In this document: piece after piece, positions 22,402-34,725 of the stretch | How the letters are laid out: each line of letters begins with the position of its first letter | How positions within the stretch are numbered: the stretch's first letter is position 1 | Source: Homalodisca vitripennis | Lineage: Eukaryota; Arthropoda; Insecta; Hemiptera; Cicadellidae | NCBI RefSeq assembly: GCF_021130785.1 | Contig: NC_060213.1 | Coordinates: 69,181,501-69,245,500 of the forward strand | Direction of reading: 5' to 3' | DNA: 64,000 bases | The notes under the pieces: generated by a model | Seen by the model: the letters and a program-made list of their open reading frames with translations, nothing else | Told to the model about the DNA's origin: nothing | Databases searched by the model: none | Made by a program: the position numbers and the translations under genes

Positions 22402-25400
22402 ATGATCCGGTTTATCCAGGCCAATCTGCAGAGATGTCACGCTGCGACGCAATCCTTGAACAGCTGGCCTGTGAGACCAAAGCCCAGATAGTGATCGTCA
22501 GTGAAACCCGTCCGAACCCAAAACCCAGCTCATCTTGGTTTTACGATGGACTCGGCACTTGCGGCTGTTTGGATCGCAGACAGTCGTGGGGTCCGTGTAC
22601 TGAGTCATGGTTCCGGTGGACGGTTATGCCTGGGTTAAGTTGAACAGCGTTACCATTTACAGTGTGTACCTCTCCCCCAATTACTCCGCGCGAGAGTACC
22701 TGGAAAGGTTGGAATCGCTGGAACAGACAGTCTCCGAAACGTCCCTGGGCGTGTTATAGTGGCGGGTGACTTCAACGCCCGTGCGGTCGAATGGGGTATG
22801 ATGCCCCGTGACTAACGTGAGGGGAAGACATATTTTGGAGATGGTCTCGAGACTCGATTTGGAAGTCGTGAATAGAGGGACAAAGGCCGACCTTCCGAAG
22901 CACTCTCCGGTGATAGTCAATACCAGATATTACGGATGGTATCGGCCTATTTGTTTCCTTTAGTAGCGGAATGGCGAGTGATGGACGTCTACACTGCTAG
23001 TGACCACGAGTTCATCGATTTCCATCTTATCGATAATCGGCTGCCGCGGCGAGCGAATATCCGAAACACTCTTGGCTGGAATCTGGCTAAGCTGGACAGG
23101 GGAAAACTCGTCGAGCAGTAGATCGTAGTATCGAGGCTGGTGTTCCGGAATTTCCCGAGTCCACTGAAACAGCTGAGGTTGAGGCTTATATCGACTCTTC
23201 CATGAAAACTGATAAAACACGCTTGCAATTCGTCAATGCCTCGGAAACGGACCTTACCCGGGCCGTCGCCAAGCCTTCTGGTGACGGACGAAATCGGCGA
23301 GCTCAGAAGAACTGCACTAATGTGTAGAGTAGAGTGCAGCGAGCTCGAAAACCGGCCTGAAGCTATAACTAGGTCGGCAGAGGACAAGGCTGCTAAGAAA
23401 GCTCTGAGTGCAGCAATTCGTTTGAGCAAGGCACGATGCTGGCGTGAGCTCTGCTAGGAGGTGGACTCGGACCCTTGGGGAAGTGGATACAAACTTGTAA
23501 GAAAATAAGACTCGGAGGAATAGGGAACAGCACGGAAAATGTCTGCTGGAATGATTTCAGCGATCGTGGAAGCTCTCTTCTCAAGTCACCCTGTAAGGCG
23601 GGAGGAGAGAGTAGCCGAGACCAGTTCCAGACGTTCACCATTTTTACGGAGCAGGAGCTTGTAGCGGCGGTGTCTACCATGCGCAACAAGAAGGCTCCAG
23701 GACCTGATGGCATTCCAGCTGGGGCTTTGAAGAGTGTGGCGGCGAGTTATCCACTCTTGCTGCTGAATATGTATAATGCATGTTTGGTAGCGGGTGTGTT
23801 CCCGTCGCGCTGGAAGGTTGCTAGGTTGGCGCTGATCAGCAAAGGCAAAAGGTGATCCGAACTCCCCGTCGGCATACAGGCCACTTTGTATGCTTGACAC
23901 CGCGGGGAAGCTCTATGAAAGGTTGCTGAAACCCAGGTTGCAGTCGTCCATCGAAGCCGCCGGAGATCTCTCTCCCCGGGCAGCACGGCTTTCGAAAGCG
24001 ACACTCAACTCCAGAACGCCATTACAAAGGTGATCAGTGCCGTCCAGCAAGCCGTAACCAACAGCTTGTCACCAGCAGCTCGGCAGATTGTGCTGTTGGT
24101 TTACCCTTGACGTAAAGAACGCGTTTACTCTGCTCGGTGGGAGGACCATGCTAGAAGGCGTTGCAGCGGGACTTCAGCGTGCCCGACTATCTCCTGGTCA
24201 TTGTGCAGGACTAACTGAAGAACCGTCGGCTGTTTATGAAACCAAAGACGGAAGGAGAACAAAAGAGGTCACTGCCGGTGCGGCTCAAGGGTCTATTCTC
24301 GGCCCAGACCTATGGAATGTTTCATACGATGGTTTGCTTCGCCTTGAGATGCCCCACGACGTCTACCTCATGGGTTATGCTGATGACGTGGCTGCAGTCA
24401 TCACGGCGAGGACTCCGGACTTGGCACAGTTACGCCTTAATCAGGTAATGATTCGGGTCAATGCCTGGATGACGAGCCATGGACTTGAGCTGGCGGTCGC
24501 CAAGACCGAAATCGTTATGCTCACTCGACGGAGAATCCCCACTCTGATCTCTATGAATGTGGGGGGTGTCGAGGTTCGGAAAAGGACTGCGGCGAAGTAT
24601 CTGAGTGTATTACTCGACTGCCGTCTTCGGTATTGGGAGCACATTCAGGCGGTATGTGAATAAAGCCTCTAGGGTGGTTATGTCTCCTCGGAAGGCTGAG
24701 ATGGCTAAAGTAGGAAGCCCTAGGTCAAGTAAGAGTCGCCTCCTCATGTCTACTGTAGAAACTCAACCCTTCTGTATGGCGCAGAGGTTTGGGCGGATGT
24801 CATGAGGATATGGCGATACAGTCAAAAGCTGTTATCGGTACAGAGAAGAGCGTCACTTAGGGTCGCCTGCGCCTATCGCACCGTTTTCCGGTTCGGCCGT
24901 GGCGTCGTGGCTGGGGTGATTCCTATTGACCTGCTGGCCATCGAGAGACAGACCGTCTTCCGGGAGGCTGCCGAGCGTGGTAGAGAGGATGCCTTGCCTG
25001 CTGCCAGGGTGGAGACTCTGCAGGTTTGGCAGCGGAGGTGGACGGAAGGATCGGACGGTCGCTGGACCTTCCGTCTCATTCGAGAGCTTCAATCCTGGAT
25101 AGATCGTGGCCACGGGGAGATAGATTTCTACCTGTGTCAGTTCCTGACGGGGCACGGTTACTTTAGGAAGTACCTCTACAGGATGGGAAAAGTCAGGTCG
25201 CCTCGGTGTGCTTACTGCCCGGAGGTGAAGATGATGATGTTCATCACACTTCTTCGCTTGCGGGCGCTTCACCGAGGCCCCAGGCGAAACGCTCGCCACC
25301 AAAGTTGGCGATGTTACGGCAGAGACCATTGTGGAGATGATGCTGCAGAGTGAGGACGCCTGGAATGCAGTCACCACTCCTCATGTACATGCAATCCTTC

Positions 25401-25414
25401 AATCAGAAGCGTGA
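22402..25414 (+). pseudogene. R1-clade ORF2: endonuclease and reverse transcriptase, frameshifted
   Basis: The intact enzyme nicks target DNA and primes reverse transcription from the nick. The start ATG at 22402 gives MIRFIQANLQRC, the clade's usual ORF2 opening. The endonuclease part shows AQIVIVSET (about 22485), the catalytic GDFNA (22765-22779) and SDHEFI from 22999. The RT part shows KAPGPDGIPAGALK (about 23694), SAYRPLCMLDTAGK (about 23870), HGFRK (23984-23998), GAAQGSILGPDLWN (about 24280) and the catalytic YADD (24376-24387). The C-terminal region has a long open frame (24802-25353) with LLAIERQTVFREAAERGRE and the CAYC..HH..C knuckle (about 25207-25270). It ends at TGA 25412-25414 in a shifted frame. 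About ten frame changes are needed. All catalytic residues that I can locate are intact, so the breaks are nearly all indels. Confidence 0.92.
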
Positions 25415-25643
25415 AGACGGATGCCTGGCGGACCCCTAGCTTCCGAAACTAGTTTTGTCCTGGTTGGGACATAAGACACACGGACCAGGCAAATGTCATC
25501 CGAAAGGGTTTCCGGCCTGGGGGCCCTCCGTAGGCCGTAGGGGGTTTAGTGGGTAGTCCGCAAGGGAGTCCCACACTCCGTGCGCACGCTCATGCCCCTA
25601 CTCCTGCCTTTTCGCAATGCATTTCCCCTACGTTAAAAAAAAA
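25415..25643 (+). other. 3' UTR and A tract of the R1-clade element
   Basis: GC-rich to about 25632, including 'gggtttagtgggtagtcc' (about 25540), a phrase of a kind common in 3' UTRs of this clade. It ends in A9 at 25635-25643. This segment would be what the RT recognises; that role is inferred from R1 biology. Confidence 0.7.
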
Positions 25644-25661
25644 TGTATTTTATATAAACAC
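25642..25661. repeat. Right target-site duplication of the R1-clade element (imperfect)
   Basis: aatgtattttatataaacac is the partner of 20302-20320. It overlaps the end of the A tract by two bases. Confidence 0.5.
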
Positions 25662-28600
25662 AATTTGCATTATAATATTTTTGTACTTTATATTACTATG
25701 CAGATTATTGTTATATTATTTATCACTTACTGAGTAATATTTTTTTACATTTATCAAGGTTATATAAAAATACACAAAGCATAAGATATTTATCAATCAA
25801 CTGAAAATGTAGTTAATATGTGCCAATAAAATACAAGAATATCACTGTAAGGGATATTACAATAAAGTATAAACATAAACGTAGTGTATTCACGAAACGC
25901 ATAAAAAATAAATCGGACAAGTTGTTTAAACAAATAAATATTTCCAACAACAACTAGTTTTCTGCGTAATCCACGCTTCCTTATGTTATCTATATGAACG
26001 TAATGTAAACGATTTTTAATTTATCAACATCATACATAAAACTATTGTTGTGTTTGTGTCTGTTATACGCTGTTCTATGTTAAATATTATGGAAACAATA
26101 TTACTGTAGTTCTATTAATCAGTAACTTTTGTAAGTAAATAACGATAATTGCAATTTTAAATGCAAGATTAACATTGGTTTTATTATTGATAAATATTTT
26201 TAGAATACATTTATTGATACTATCAGTTCAACACCATTAAAATTGTCGCATCTCTTACATCTATATAATATGCTATGAATTTAACTTTAAAAACACAGAA
26301 ATTTAACAAAAAAATTATTATAATTGTTTTTAACCATTCATTTTACGATATCCCCAATAATATTCTTTGTACACTTTACCACAAGTATACGAGTATTTTA
26401 CTACTCTGCCTCAAATTGATCACATAGAAAACATAAATTATTTTTTCATGTTTTAATTCAATTAAAATGGCAATAGTTTCTTTTTTGTCAGTTACGATAT
26501 AAAAAACTCTCTCAGAGGAAAGGCTGAAAATAAAATGGTGAACAGAAATTGTGAAACAAAAATATCTTTATAAGCTAATTTGCTTGAATATGTTATGTGC
26601 CCGAGCTCTTGTATGACTATGAGTAGTTAAAAATCCTATGAAATCCTTGTCCAGGTTCCGTATGGTTTATGCTGAATAAACCTGTGTAGACTATTGTAAA
26701 TAGAAACGTTACATTTGATTTTCATCCCTCTGAAATAAATCGAGGCTATTCATAAATAAAGATTGATTCGTCTGCAGCCCAGAAGTAATTTCTCTTCATC
26801 ATTGTTATACATTTTTCAACAAGAGTTGATGTTTGAAGAACTTGGCAAAATTTCCATTTAGATTTCATATTTACACTCCTTTATATCTAGTGGAAATTCA
26901 TTTGGAGTTTTATTGACGGCAGTTCAAGTTAATAGTTTAAGAATGGCAACTAATATGTATTTGTATATTATGAGTAAATTAGAAACGTGTATAAAAGCTG
27001 CAAACTTTTAAATTAACTTTGGCTATGACTCTTTTTGAACAGAAAAATAGAATTTGGCTAGGATTCATATAAATCAAATTTAACTCAGAAAAAAATTCTA
27101 ATCCTATTTTAAGAAGTTAGATTGAAAAATATTGATCTTATATGTATGTATACATACATAAGTATATTATAAATTATCCTTCGAATAATAATTTTTGAAC
27201 CGTTAAAAATTAAACTAAGAACTAAAAACTAACATTTCTCAAAAATGATATAGTACATTATTATTATGCTCTTTCGAAGTTATCAAAAATGAATTAAAAT
27301 CTATTTATATAATGTACCAAAAATGAACCATGACAAAGCACTCAGAACTCCTATCAGAATCATTTAAACATTTTAAAATTTTATTGTTAAAGAAAATTGT
27401 TCTTTTTTCCTTAAGATCAAAGAATTAAAAAATTAATTACATATTTAAAAATAAATTTACCTGCAATAAGTTCACCAATTTTGATAGAAGGTAGTGGACT
27501 TCTAAAATGATTTCATGAACTTTTTATCATTTGAAGACAACCTACGTTTTTGGTACAGTTTTCAACATTTCTACAGAATTTTGATAAACAAAAAACATAT
27601 ATACTTTATCTGTGTTCCATACCTTTATCGGAAAACAATACCAATCAGTTATTTATGTTCACGTTTCTGCATTCGTCCATTAAAATGTGCAGCTATATTT
27701 TGATCATCTTCATTTTACACAATTGCTTCACTAGCATGATATTTTAAACGTACATGTATATAATACATTTCTTATGTTACTTTGCTATTGTATAAACATT
27801 TCCATATCAATATGATCCATTTCCATAATGATAAATTGTATTAAAACCAAAATAATAGTTAAACCTACGTGATGGCTTTTCAACAATTTCAACACAGTTT
27901 TCGCTATCACATTCACCGCATTTTACCAATGATAACAGGTTAAGTCCAATCTATAATGAAATTTGCCATTTAAATTTTATTTGGTAGGTGTTAACCTTTA
28001 TCACCGCACATTTTAATATAATTTAGCTTATTCTCAGAAGCAGATACATAATTGAAAGAAGGTTAAATCATCATTTACAGCAGAAAAGCCAAGCCTACAG
28101 TTTTCAACATTTAAGACAATTTTAGATTTACTATCTCGGGTTGTATTAGTTAGATTGTACTTCGGAATATGAAACTAATACCCTTTGTTCTTACTTCTGC
28201 CAAAATGTTTAGTTGTAGGCAATGTAAAAGCACTAAGAACAACTATCATCTCTAAAAAACAAAACACAATCACTCTCATAAACAAATTTTAAATGTGAAA
28301 CAGCTGTTTTTTAGTGATTCAGAGGGATGGGCTAATGAGATCAACAAAAAAGAGTGAATAATACAACTCCTTACTAAAACATAGAGAATATACAAAATAT
28401 TAAAAAATTCCAATCTGCAAGCAAGTACATGGTTTGTATAAAAATATTTATACAATTAATATTTCAATCGCTTACTATGCTTTGTAAGAATCACAAGAAG
28501 AAATCAAGTAAGAATTAATCTTTTGAGACTTAATTACTTGTTTATCCTCCAAATCAGTTACGTTTTTAATTATTGTGAACTTTGACAATCAGTGAAATCC

Positions 28601-29639
28601 ATTACGCTCTCTCTTTTTAATATTATCAAAACTTTAATCATAAATATATTTTTTCAACGGAACAAGACTATAGTTTTTAGCAAGTTTAAGGAATACAATA
28701 AAACTCTTAATGACATTGCTTCATGTGAGGTTTAAAGACTAGACCTAGAACTATCCGAGATAATATATGACAATTATTCTTAAAACAGTTTTAAATGTGT
28801 GCTCCAATTCCAAGAGACGAACTAGGGTGCATATTGACTTTCAGAGACTTGATATTTTGAAATCAGTGGCTCGGTTTCATACTTGCAACTATCAAAGTCA
28901 AAAGGGGGGGGGGGGTGGTAAATTAACGAGACAGCCGGGTCTGTACAGTTAAGCTACCCACGAGAACCCGAGTCAAATCCTGCACCGTAAAACGGTTAAA
29001 TGCATGAAGTGGACTTCGGAATAAATGAGGAAAAAACCAAAATATATAAACTGATTATCATCAAACTTCCTAAGGCATTCTAATAGTATGGTAGACTCAG
29101 TATGTTATTGTTGTAAATATGCTAGCAGAATAATTATGGATAGAAATACAAAGCCTTTTAAATCTAAAAGCTCATTTGAATGTAATTGTTCATTGTTAGC
29201 TAAGGTTTGCTAAAGATATATTTTTGGTAGTAACATAAACATTATCGACTTCTTATAGAATAATGTATCATAATACTACTTACATACCAACATAGGATAT
29301 GCTGGCTCAAGTGAGTACAACGGCATTGGTGTGGTAAATATAAGTGGACAATATTATAGTTATATATTTTATAGAGATTACTCTTTTGAAACTTTGCAAT
29401 CATCAAATAGATTGCTGACAAAGATATAAATAGACTTTTCAATAGAAAACAACGTGAAAGTTGCACATATATCAGCAATGTGGACCAGATTTTGCGAAAG
29501 ACTTCACCAGAGATAGTATAATCTAGTTTCAACTACAATTTACAGCACAATGTAACAAGCATGGTTACTATACGCCACGCCGCGTATCACGTAACAGGTT
29601 TAGCTGAACATGCATGCAACATTTCAAATTTATAGCTTA
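25662..29639. other. Long AT-rich noncoding stretch
   Basis: No gene is seen. Minor features: a perfect 20-bp palindrome at 27141-27160 (tatgtatgta and its complement) and a G12 run at 28904-28915. Frames at 27515-27747 and 28767-28952 lack recognisable motifs. Confidence 0.5.
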
Positions 29640-29810
29640 TTTAATTCTTGAGATGTCCTTTAGATGGAGCGGTAGACAAATGATTGTACAAACAAAAATG
29701 TTACTTCGCTCTGGCAGACAAAAATGAATAGCACAGGCCTACTGGGTAACAGCTCAGCCAAATCTCATGTAGTGACTTGTGAACTCAATGTTGCCTATAG
29801 AAATTAAACT
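29640..29810 (+). repeat. Family X dispersed repeat, copy 3
   Basis: It contains 'gagatgtcctttagatgg', a 'cagacaaaaatgaa' stretch, and the conserved 'cagctcagccaaatctcatg' block (about 29751), followed by 'gtgacttgtgaactcaatg'. Matches 45000-45215 reverse-complemented. Confidence 0.65.
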
Positions 29811-29850
29811 TCATACAAAACACCTAAATTGTTAAATCTAATTTCTTAGA

Positions 29851-29855
<5 letters not shown>

Positions 29856-29912
<57 letters not shown>
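29856..29912. repeat. (AT)n microsatellite
   Basis: About 57 bp of pure AT dinucleotide lies immediately beyond the 3' end of the Penelope-like element on the minus strand. Confidence 0.95.
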
Positions 29913-29914
<2 letters not shown>

Positions 29915-29929
29915 TCTATAATACCAATC

Positions 29930-31020
29930 GGCTTCAATACTCTTCTAAGTACTTTAAAGTTACACAAAAACAGAATATTTAGTGCTCATGTTTAATTTTA
30001 GAGTTCACAGAACCCTTCATCATAAACACACTGAATTAAAAACATAGAAACAGAACTCAAACCAAGAACAAATGACATAACCAAAATAAAATGTTAACAA
30101 ATAAATAATGTAAACAAAAAGACTGAAATAAGCTGTATGTAGAATGTTTGAAAATGTTTACATAGAACTAAAAATTTTGCTATAAGAAGGAAAAGAGAAT
30201 CATCTTAGGTTCAAACCATCTGGTTTCCTTGATTTTAAAAATTTAATTGATGTGCGATTTTAACATTTCTTAACTTTATCAGATTAGTATTTTGGTTGGG
30301 ATTTGGCTCTAAATTGTAAATTCCTTTTAGGCTGAAGCAATTTTCTAATTTATTTTGATTGTGTTGAATCGCCTGAGCAGATAATTTTGAGCAGTCTCTC
30401 ATAAATTTTGATGAACAACACCAAATCGATGATTGGTCATTATCACTCTTAATGAAGTGTTGACTTTTTCAATATAGTCTTTAGGACAGAATTTACAGGT
30501 TAGTTGATAAATTGTGTTTTTTGTAGTGCAATCAATTTTACCTTTAATAGGATACTCTTTTTCAGGTGTACTAATTTTAAAACGATTCATAATTTATTAA
30601 CATGTTGCAAATGCCGCATCTTGGCTTGTTACAAGGATTGCACACGTTACATTTGATATTATTACTTTTTGTATTGCCCTCATAGTTTAATTTCGGTCTA
30701 GAGAGAATGTTTTGTAAATTTGGAGGTTTTTTTAAAAATTAATTTGGGGGGCTTGGAAATAAATTTCTAGTTTCAGTGGAAGATTCCAAAATAGGAAAAT
30801 AAACCGTTAGAATTCGGTTGATTTTATGAAGGCCAGGAAAATATTGGGTGATAAATTTAGGATCATTAGGATTAATAGCACTGGAATTGATTTTAGGTGC
30901 TCTGATTTGTCTATCAACAAGATGTTTTGGATACCCCCTTTAAAAAAGTACATTGAACAGTCTGTTTCATGTAGTTATGGAAGTCAGATTGATTGCTACA
31001 AAGATTTTTTGCCCTACTGA
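29930..31020 (-). mobile_element. Penelope-like element remnant with zinc-finger and GIY-YIG region
   Basis: Read from 31020 downward, the order is: end of the RT region, with FKRGYPKHLV; a FITQYFPGLHKIN segment; a cysteine-rich finger, CNVCNPCNKPRCGIC (about 30610-30655); then the GIY-YIG endonuclease start in frame 30399-30590, with YPIKGKIDCTTKN and IYQLTCKFCPKDYI. The finger followed by GIY-YIG is typical of the Neptune-type branch of Penelope-like elements. The glycine after YI is replaced by E, and stops and shifts follow, so the copy is inactive. The 3' tail reaches about 29930 and carries the structured motif at 29991-30026. The RT core is missing, so the copy is 5'-truncated, ending against a family X copy at 31025. 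Confidence 0.75.
29991..30026 (-). ncRNA. Hammerhead-core-like motif in the Penelope-like tail
   Basis: The minus strand reads ATGATGA-A-GGGTTC-TGT-GAACTC-TAAAAT. It has a 6-bp stem with one G-T pair, where intact relatives would have (C)GAAAC after the stem. Penelope-like elements are known to encode hammerhead ribozymes in their terminal repeats; whether this is a true hammerhead is unproven. Confidence 0.35.
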
Positions 31021-31024
31021 AGCC

Positions 31025-31260
31025 TATTACTCAGTAGGCTAATAGAATTTATTTTTAAGATTTAGGGATGTAAACATTTGTTTTCTGTATAATGTATATC
31101 TGTCTAACTGTCCGCTGGATATTTGGATAGTTAAAAGAGTTTTGAAACTTTGCAACCTTGCAAAGTTACATTCATCCATATTGCATGATTGGACACGCAT
31201 CAATATAGAACCCATTCTTTTCTATGTAGAAATGAAGTTTAATTAAGCCTTAAACTTGCA
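31025..31260 (-). repeat. Family X dispersed repeat, copy 4
   Basis: 'ctcagtaggctaatag' at about 31031 matches 'ctgagtaggctaataa' at about 45083, followed by T-rich, 'gggatgt' and 'tctgtctaactgtc' words in the same order. The Penelope-like remnant stops exactly at its edge. Confidence 0.5.
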
Positions 31261-31539
31261 GATTATATTTATTGAGCTATCTTGTTAAATGAAACAATCA
31301 CATATTTGTTCATTTAGTTATTTTTAATAACAGGGTTTAAATATTTTATAAAATAACAAATAACAATTCCGGTGGGGTAGGGAGAGTACTACAACGCAAG
31401 AATATGCTAACACTAATTTTACTCTATTATATTTTTATATTTTTAGTGTATGAATAATCCATATATGTGAAAATATAATATGATTCCATTCTGTTAGTTT
31501 CATTAAGTTAAATTTATTTATTCTGCTATTTACGCTTTG

Positions 31540-31770
31540 CCATATGACCAATGTAAAAATATGTGGTAAACCTCAGAAACATCACATAGAGTAAGCATGC
31601 ACTATAATCGAACTCAATGTTTGTAATAATGTTTTTAACTCTATGAAAAACTTTAATTATATAGGTCAATTCGTTTTCGAAATGTCGTGCGTACAGACAA
31701 ACATACAGAAATGAAATGTTTTCCATCTCCAGGATTAATACGACTCGCTAACGCTCAGCCATTAAAGCAT
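31540..31770 (+). repeat. Family X dispersed repeat, copy 5
   Basis: This is one of the clearest copies: 'gaccaatgtaaaaatatgtgg', 'tataggtcaattcgttttcg', 'aatgtcgtgcgtacagacaa', 'acagaaatgaaatgttttcc' and 'ctaacgctcagcca' in order. The 76-codon frame at 31687-31917 begins inside the repeat and is not a gene. Confidence 0.7.
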
Positions 31771-34248
31771 ATAAGAAATGTTTCTATAGTATTAGTCATC
31801 AATTGTTTGGGAAGAAGCTACATATATTCAACATTAAAGATGCTACATGTTTCGTTAGCGGGAAAGAGAATTTACTATTTTAAATTAGGTCTTAATTGCT
31901 CTATAACAGGATTATAAAGTAAATCAAGAAGTGCACTTTTTTCAATATAGTAGGAAAACTTTTACTCCCACAAAGCAGAAGTTATTTTATATATCCTGGG
32001 ATACTGAGTGAAAAAAGCTGCTTAACGTTGAAGAGTGACGCATTTGTGGGACCATTAGATTAGTACTTTTTACATTTCTTCCATGTACAATAATTACTTG
32101 TAGTTTTTGCACTTTCTATACGACACTACGTAATTATAAACATAGTAAGCCAAATTAACCATGTACGATTTACATAAAGACTTTGGTATGAGCTATAGCC
32201 GAAAGAAAAACATATATTTCTTGCAATCTTAAAAGTGTGAGATATATGATAAAACAAACATTAAATGTTAAATTTACTTCGTTTAGTAATATCTTTAAAT
32301 TTAAATACCTAGCTTTGCATTTAAAAACTTTAGTTAGTCCAAATTTTTAGTTATATTTTTATTACAAAATGTTAATAATGTTCCCTTTAAAGATGTCGTA
32401 TAAAGATACTTTTTTGTGGAGCAAGTAACAATTTAAACTTAACCGATGCAATGATATCAGCAATCCTGATTTAGGCATAGGGAAAATAGAACACATCCTA
32501 GTTTTGAATATAATGATAAAATAATTTAAAAACTTTAAAATACTTGGTTTAAAACAATCTTTAAAATTATATATAACTTGGTCTATGTGTACATTATAAA
32601 CCTAGAATTTGTTTCAGGTAAGCCCTAGAAATTTTAACAGTTAAAGCTAATTTTAACAGTTGGCCGATAAGTTATTTACGATTTTACTGTTTTTTTATTA
32701 GTAGGTTTAAAAAATCTTTGGTGGTTCCGAAGTATACCGTTCTCTTTATATAAATAGTGAACGGGTGGTCTGGGACATGTTATATATGTAACGTAGGTTT
32801 TAATTTACAACTATCAAGAAATCTTGATATGCAAACAACTTGCATTACCTTGTTAAAATACGTCGCTTTTTATTTACATTTTTATGAATTTTATTCCAGC
32901 ATGGGATTCACATTCCCCATTCCACTGGTGAATGCAATATAAATCTGGTGGTGAATGTTGAAAAGAGAGGAAGTGAGTGAGGGAGGATTAATCTAAATCC
33001 CCATTCATGTTCTGCGTAGACGGACATTGCTATTTTATTACTACACGTGTGTAGTTCATCATGCGTGAACCGTAATGGAAAAGGTAATAATATATCTTGT
33101 CAAAAATAATTTTTATTATTATCGAAACCATTATTAGTTTTCTATTTGTTCGTTATATAAACTAATTATTTTTATTATAATTATAATTTAATAATATAAT
33201 TATTACATTATATATATTATGTACTATATTATATAATATTATTTATATATATATATATATATATAATTATCATTAATTATGAAAGAATTATAATTATACT
33301 TCAATGGTTAGTATACTTCAAATCTGCATATTAACCTATAACCTAAAATCTCTTTTCACCTCATCATTTCTCCTCGTTTATATTGTAGAAAATAATACAT
33401 ATAAGGGGTAGAAGAAACTTAAAATTATTGTATGTAAAGGTTAATTGTCAGATCTGTTTGTATATAATAATATTTAAGTTATAGATCCTTAGTTAGATAA
33501 TGATTAATGAATTGGAGAAAGAAAAATATTACCATTTAAAATCATAGTAAATAATAAAATCATTAGTAGCAATAGCTTCAAGTAAATAAGGTTTTAAATA
33601 TTTGATTAAAAATATAATATATTATTTTATATAAGCTTGATAGTATATAACGCTGCAATAATTCTTTTTAAATACTTCAGTCTCTTTTTTGAAATATGTT
33701 TGTGTACATATAGCCATTTAATAATTTTGGGGTTATAGTCTACATAGAACTTCTATCTAGGAATACACTCCTGAATTATGAAATATTAAATTAGTGAATT
33801 TAGCTTTAGTTAGTAAGATATTTACTTCTGAACTTCTATACTTAAAATGTATTAAAGTTTAATCAATTCCATTCTATAAAATGCAAGACATATAATGGCA
33901 ACACATCTTTATATAATAAATACAAGTAAACAAATTGCGCAGCGTAATGCTTGCAAAGTACGGCTTGTTGCCGTGGATAACATTTGAGGTAAACATATTT
34001 ATTGACGTCACAGAGATAAAACATTTCCTATAGCTTTTTGTATTCTTGTTTTGATAGCTTTGCATGCGGATATTTGAAATATACTTTGTATTGAAATCAC
34101 GAAGACGTATTAAAGCAATTTAAATGGGTTGTTGAATTCGTCGGAACTGTAACAATAAATGAGCTCAATTTTTATACTTATTTTTATGTTGACCGTGACT
34201 TGAAATTTGGTACATAGGTTTCTCTTAGTCCAGAAAAGAATTATACTG
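31771..34248. other. AT-rich noncoding DNA
   Basis: No gene is seen. The stretch 33160-33275 is almost pure A and T, ending in an (AT) run at about 33243-33265. Confidence 0.5.
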
Positions 34249-34571
34249 ATTTTTTAATCAAAGCGTCAGAGGGCAGTCCGTTGGTATGTCTCTGTCCGAC
34301 AGTGCGGTAAGTGTTGATAAGAAGATCCCATGGATTTAAAACTTAGTACATAAGTTCATATCAGTCAAAGGAACAGAGCTATTGATTTTGGGGTCAACAG
34401 ATGAAAGTCCGTCTATCTTTCTATCTTCTCGTCTGCGCTCTGTACAAAAACTCTTGATAGAAAGGACTAATCATACGATGGTCAAAGGAAGAACTTTACT
34501 TATTTTGAAATCAGAATGTCAAAGGGCAGCCCGTCCGTCTATCTGTTCATCCCATGAAATTTCCATGAAGG

Positions 34572-34574
<3 letters not shown>
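34249..34574. repeat. Degenerate tandem of about 117-136 bp
   Basis: Units begin near 34249 ('gattttttaatca'), 34385 ('gattttggggtcaaca') and 34502 ('attttgaaatcaga'). Each has a later 'ggcagtccgt/aaagtccgtct/gcagcccgtccgt' word and a 'GTCTATCT'-type stretch. There are two and a half copies, diverged and noncoding. Confidence 0.6.

Positions 34575-34637
<63 letters not shown>
34575..34637. repeat. (AT)n microsatellite
   Basis: About 62 bp of pure AT, joined directly to the preceding tandem unit. Confidence 0.95.
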
Positions 34638-34638
<1 letters not shown>

Positions 34639-34639
34639 C

Positions 34640-34725
34640 AAGCACTACGTTTTATGATAGCGCATGTCACTCCATGGAGTTTGGCTGAGCGTTAATGAAT
34701 ATTTCACATTGATTATGGTTTATTA
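34640..34725 (-). repeat. Family X dispersed repeat, copy 6 (partial)
   Basis: The minus strand contains 'acgctcagccaaactccatg' then 'gagtgacatgcgctatcata', matching 45000-45070 reverse-complemented. Only the terminal block is present, abutting the (AT)n tract. Confidence 0.65.

Larger units (their letters stand above)
20321..25643 (+). mobile_element. R1-clade non-LTR retrotransposon, near full length
   Basis: A 5.3-kb GC-rich island in AT-rich DNA has the order 5' UTR, ORF1 (zinc knuckles), ORF2 (APE endonuclease, RT, C-terminal zinc knuckle), 3' UTR and A tract. This is the standard architecture and size of the R1 clade (R1, TRAS, RT, Waldo relatives). R1 itself targets 28S rDNA, but nothing here is rDNA-like. 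The flanks are ordinary AT-rich DNA, so this is a dispersed family or a stray copy. Both ORFs are interrupted, mostly by frame changes and rarely by stops, so this copy is not autonomous as written. ORF2 begins 10 bases after the inferred ORF1 stop. Confidence 0.93.

Noticed and set aside
24853..25377. 174-codon minus-strand frame
   Set aside because: It is the antisense of the clearly identified ORF2 C-terminal region.
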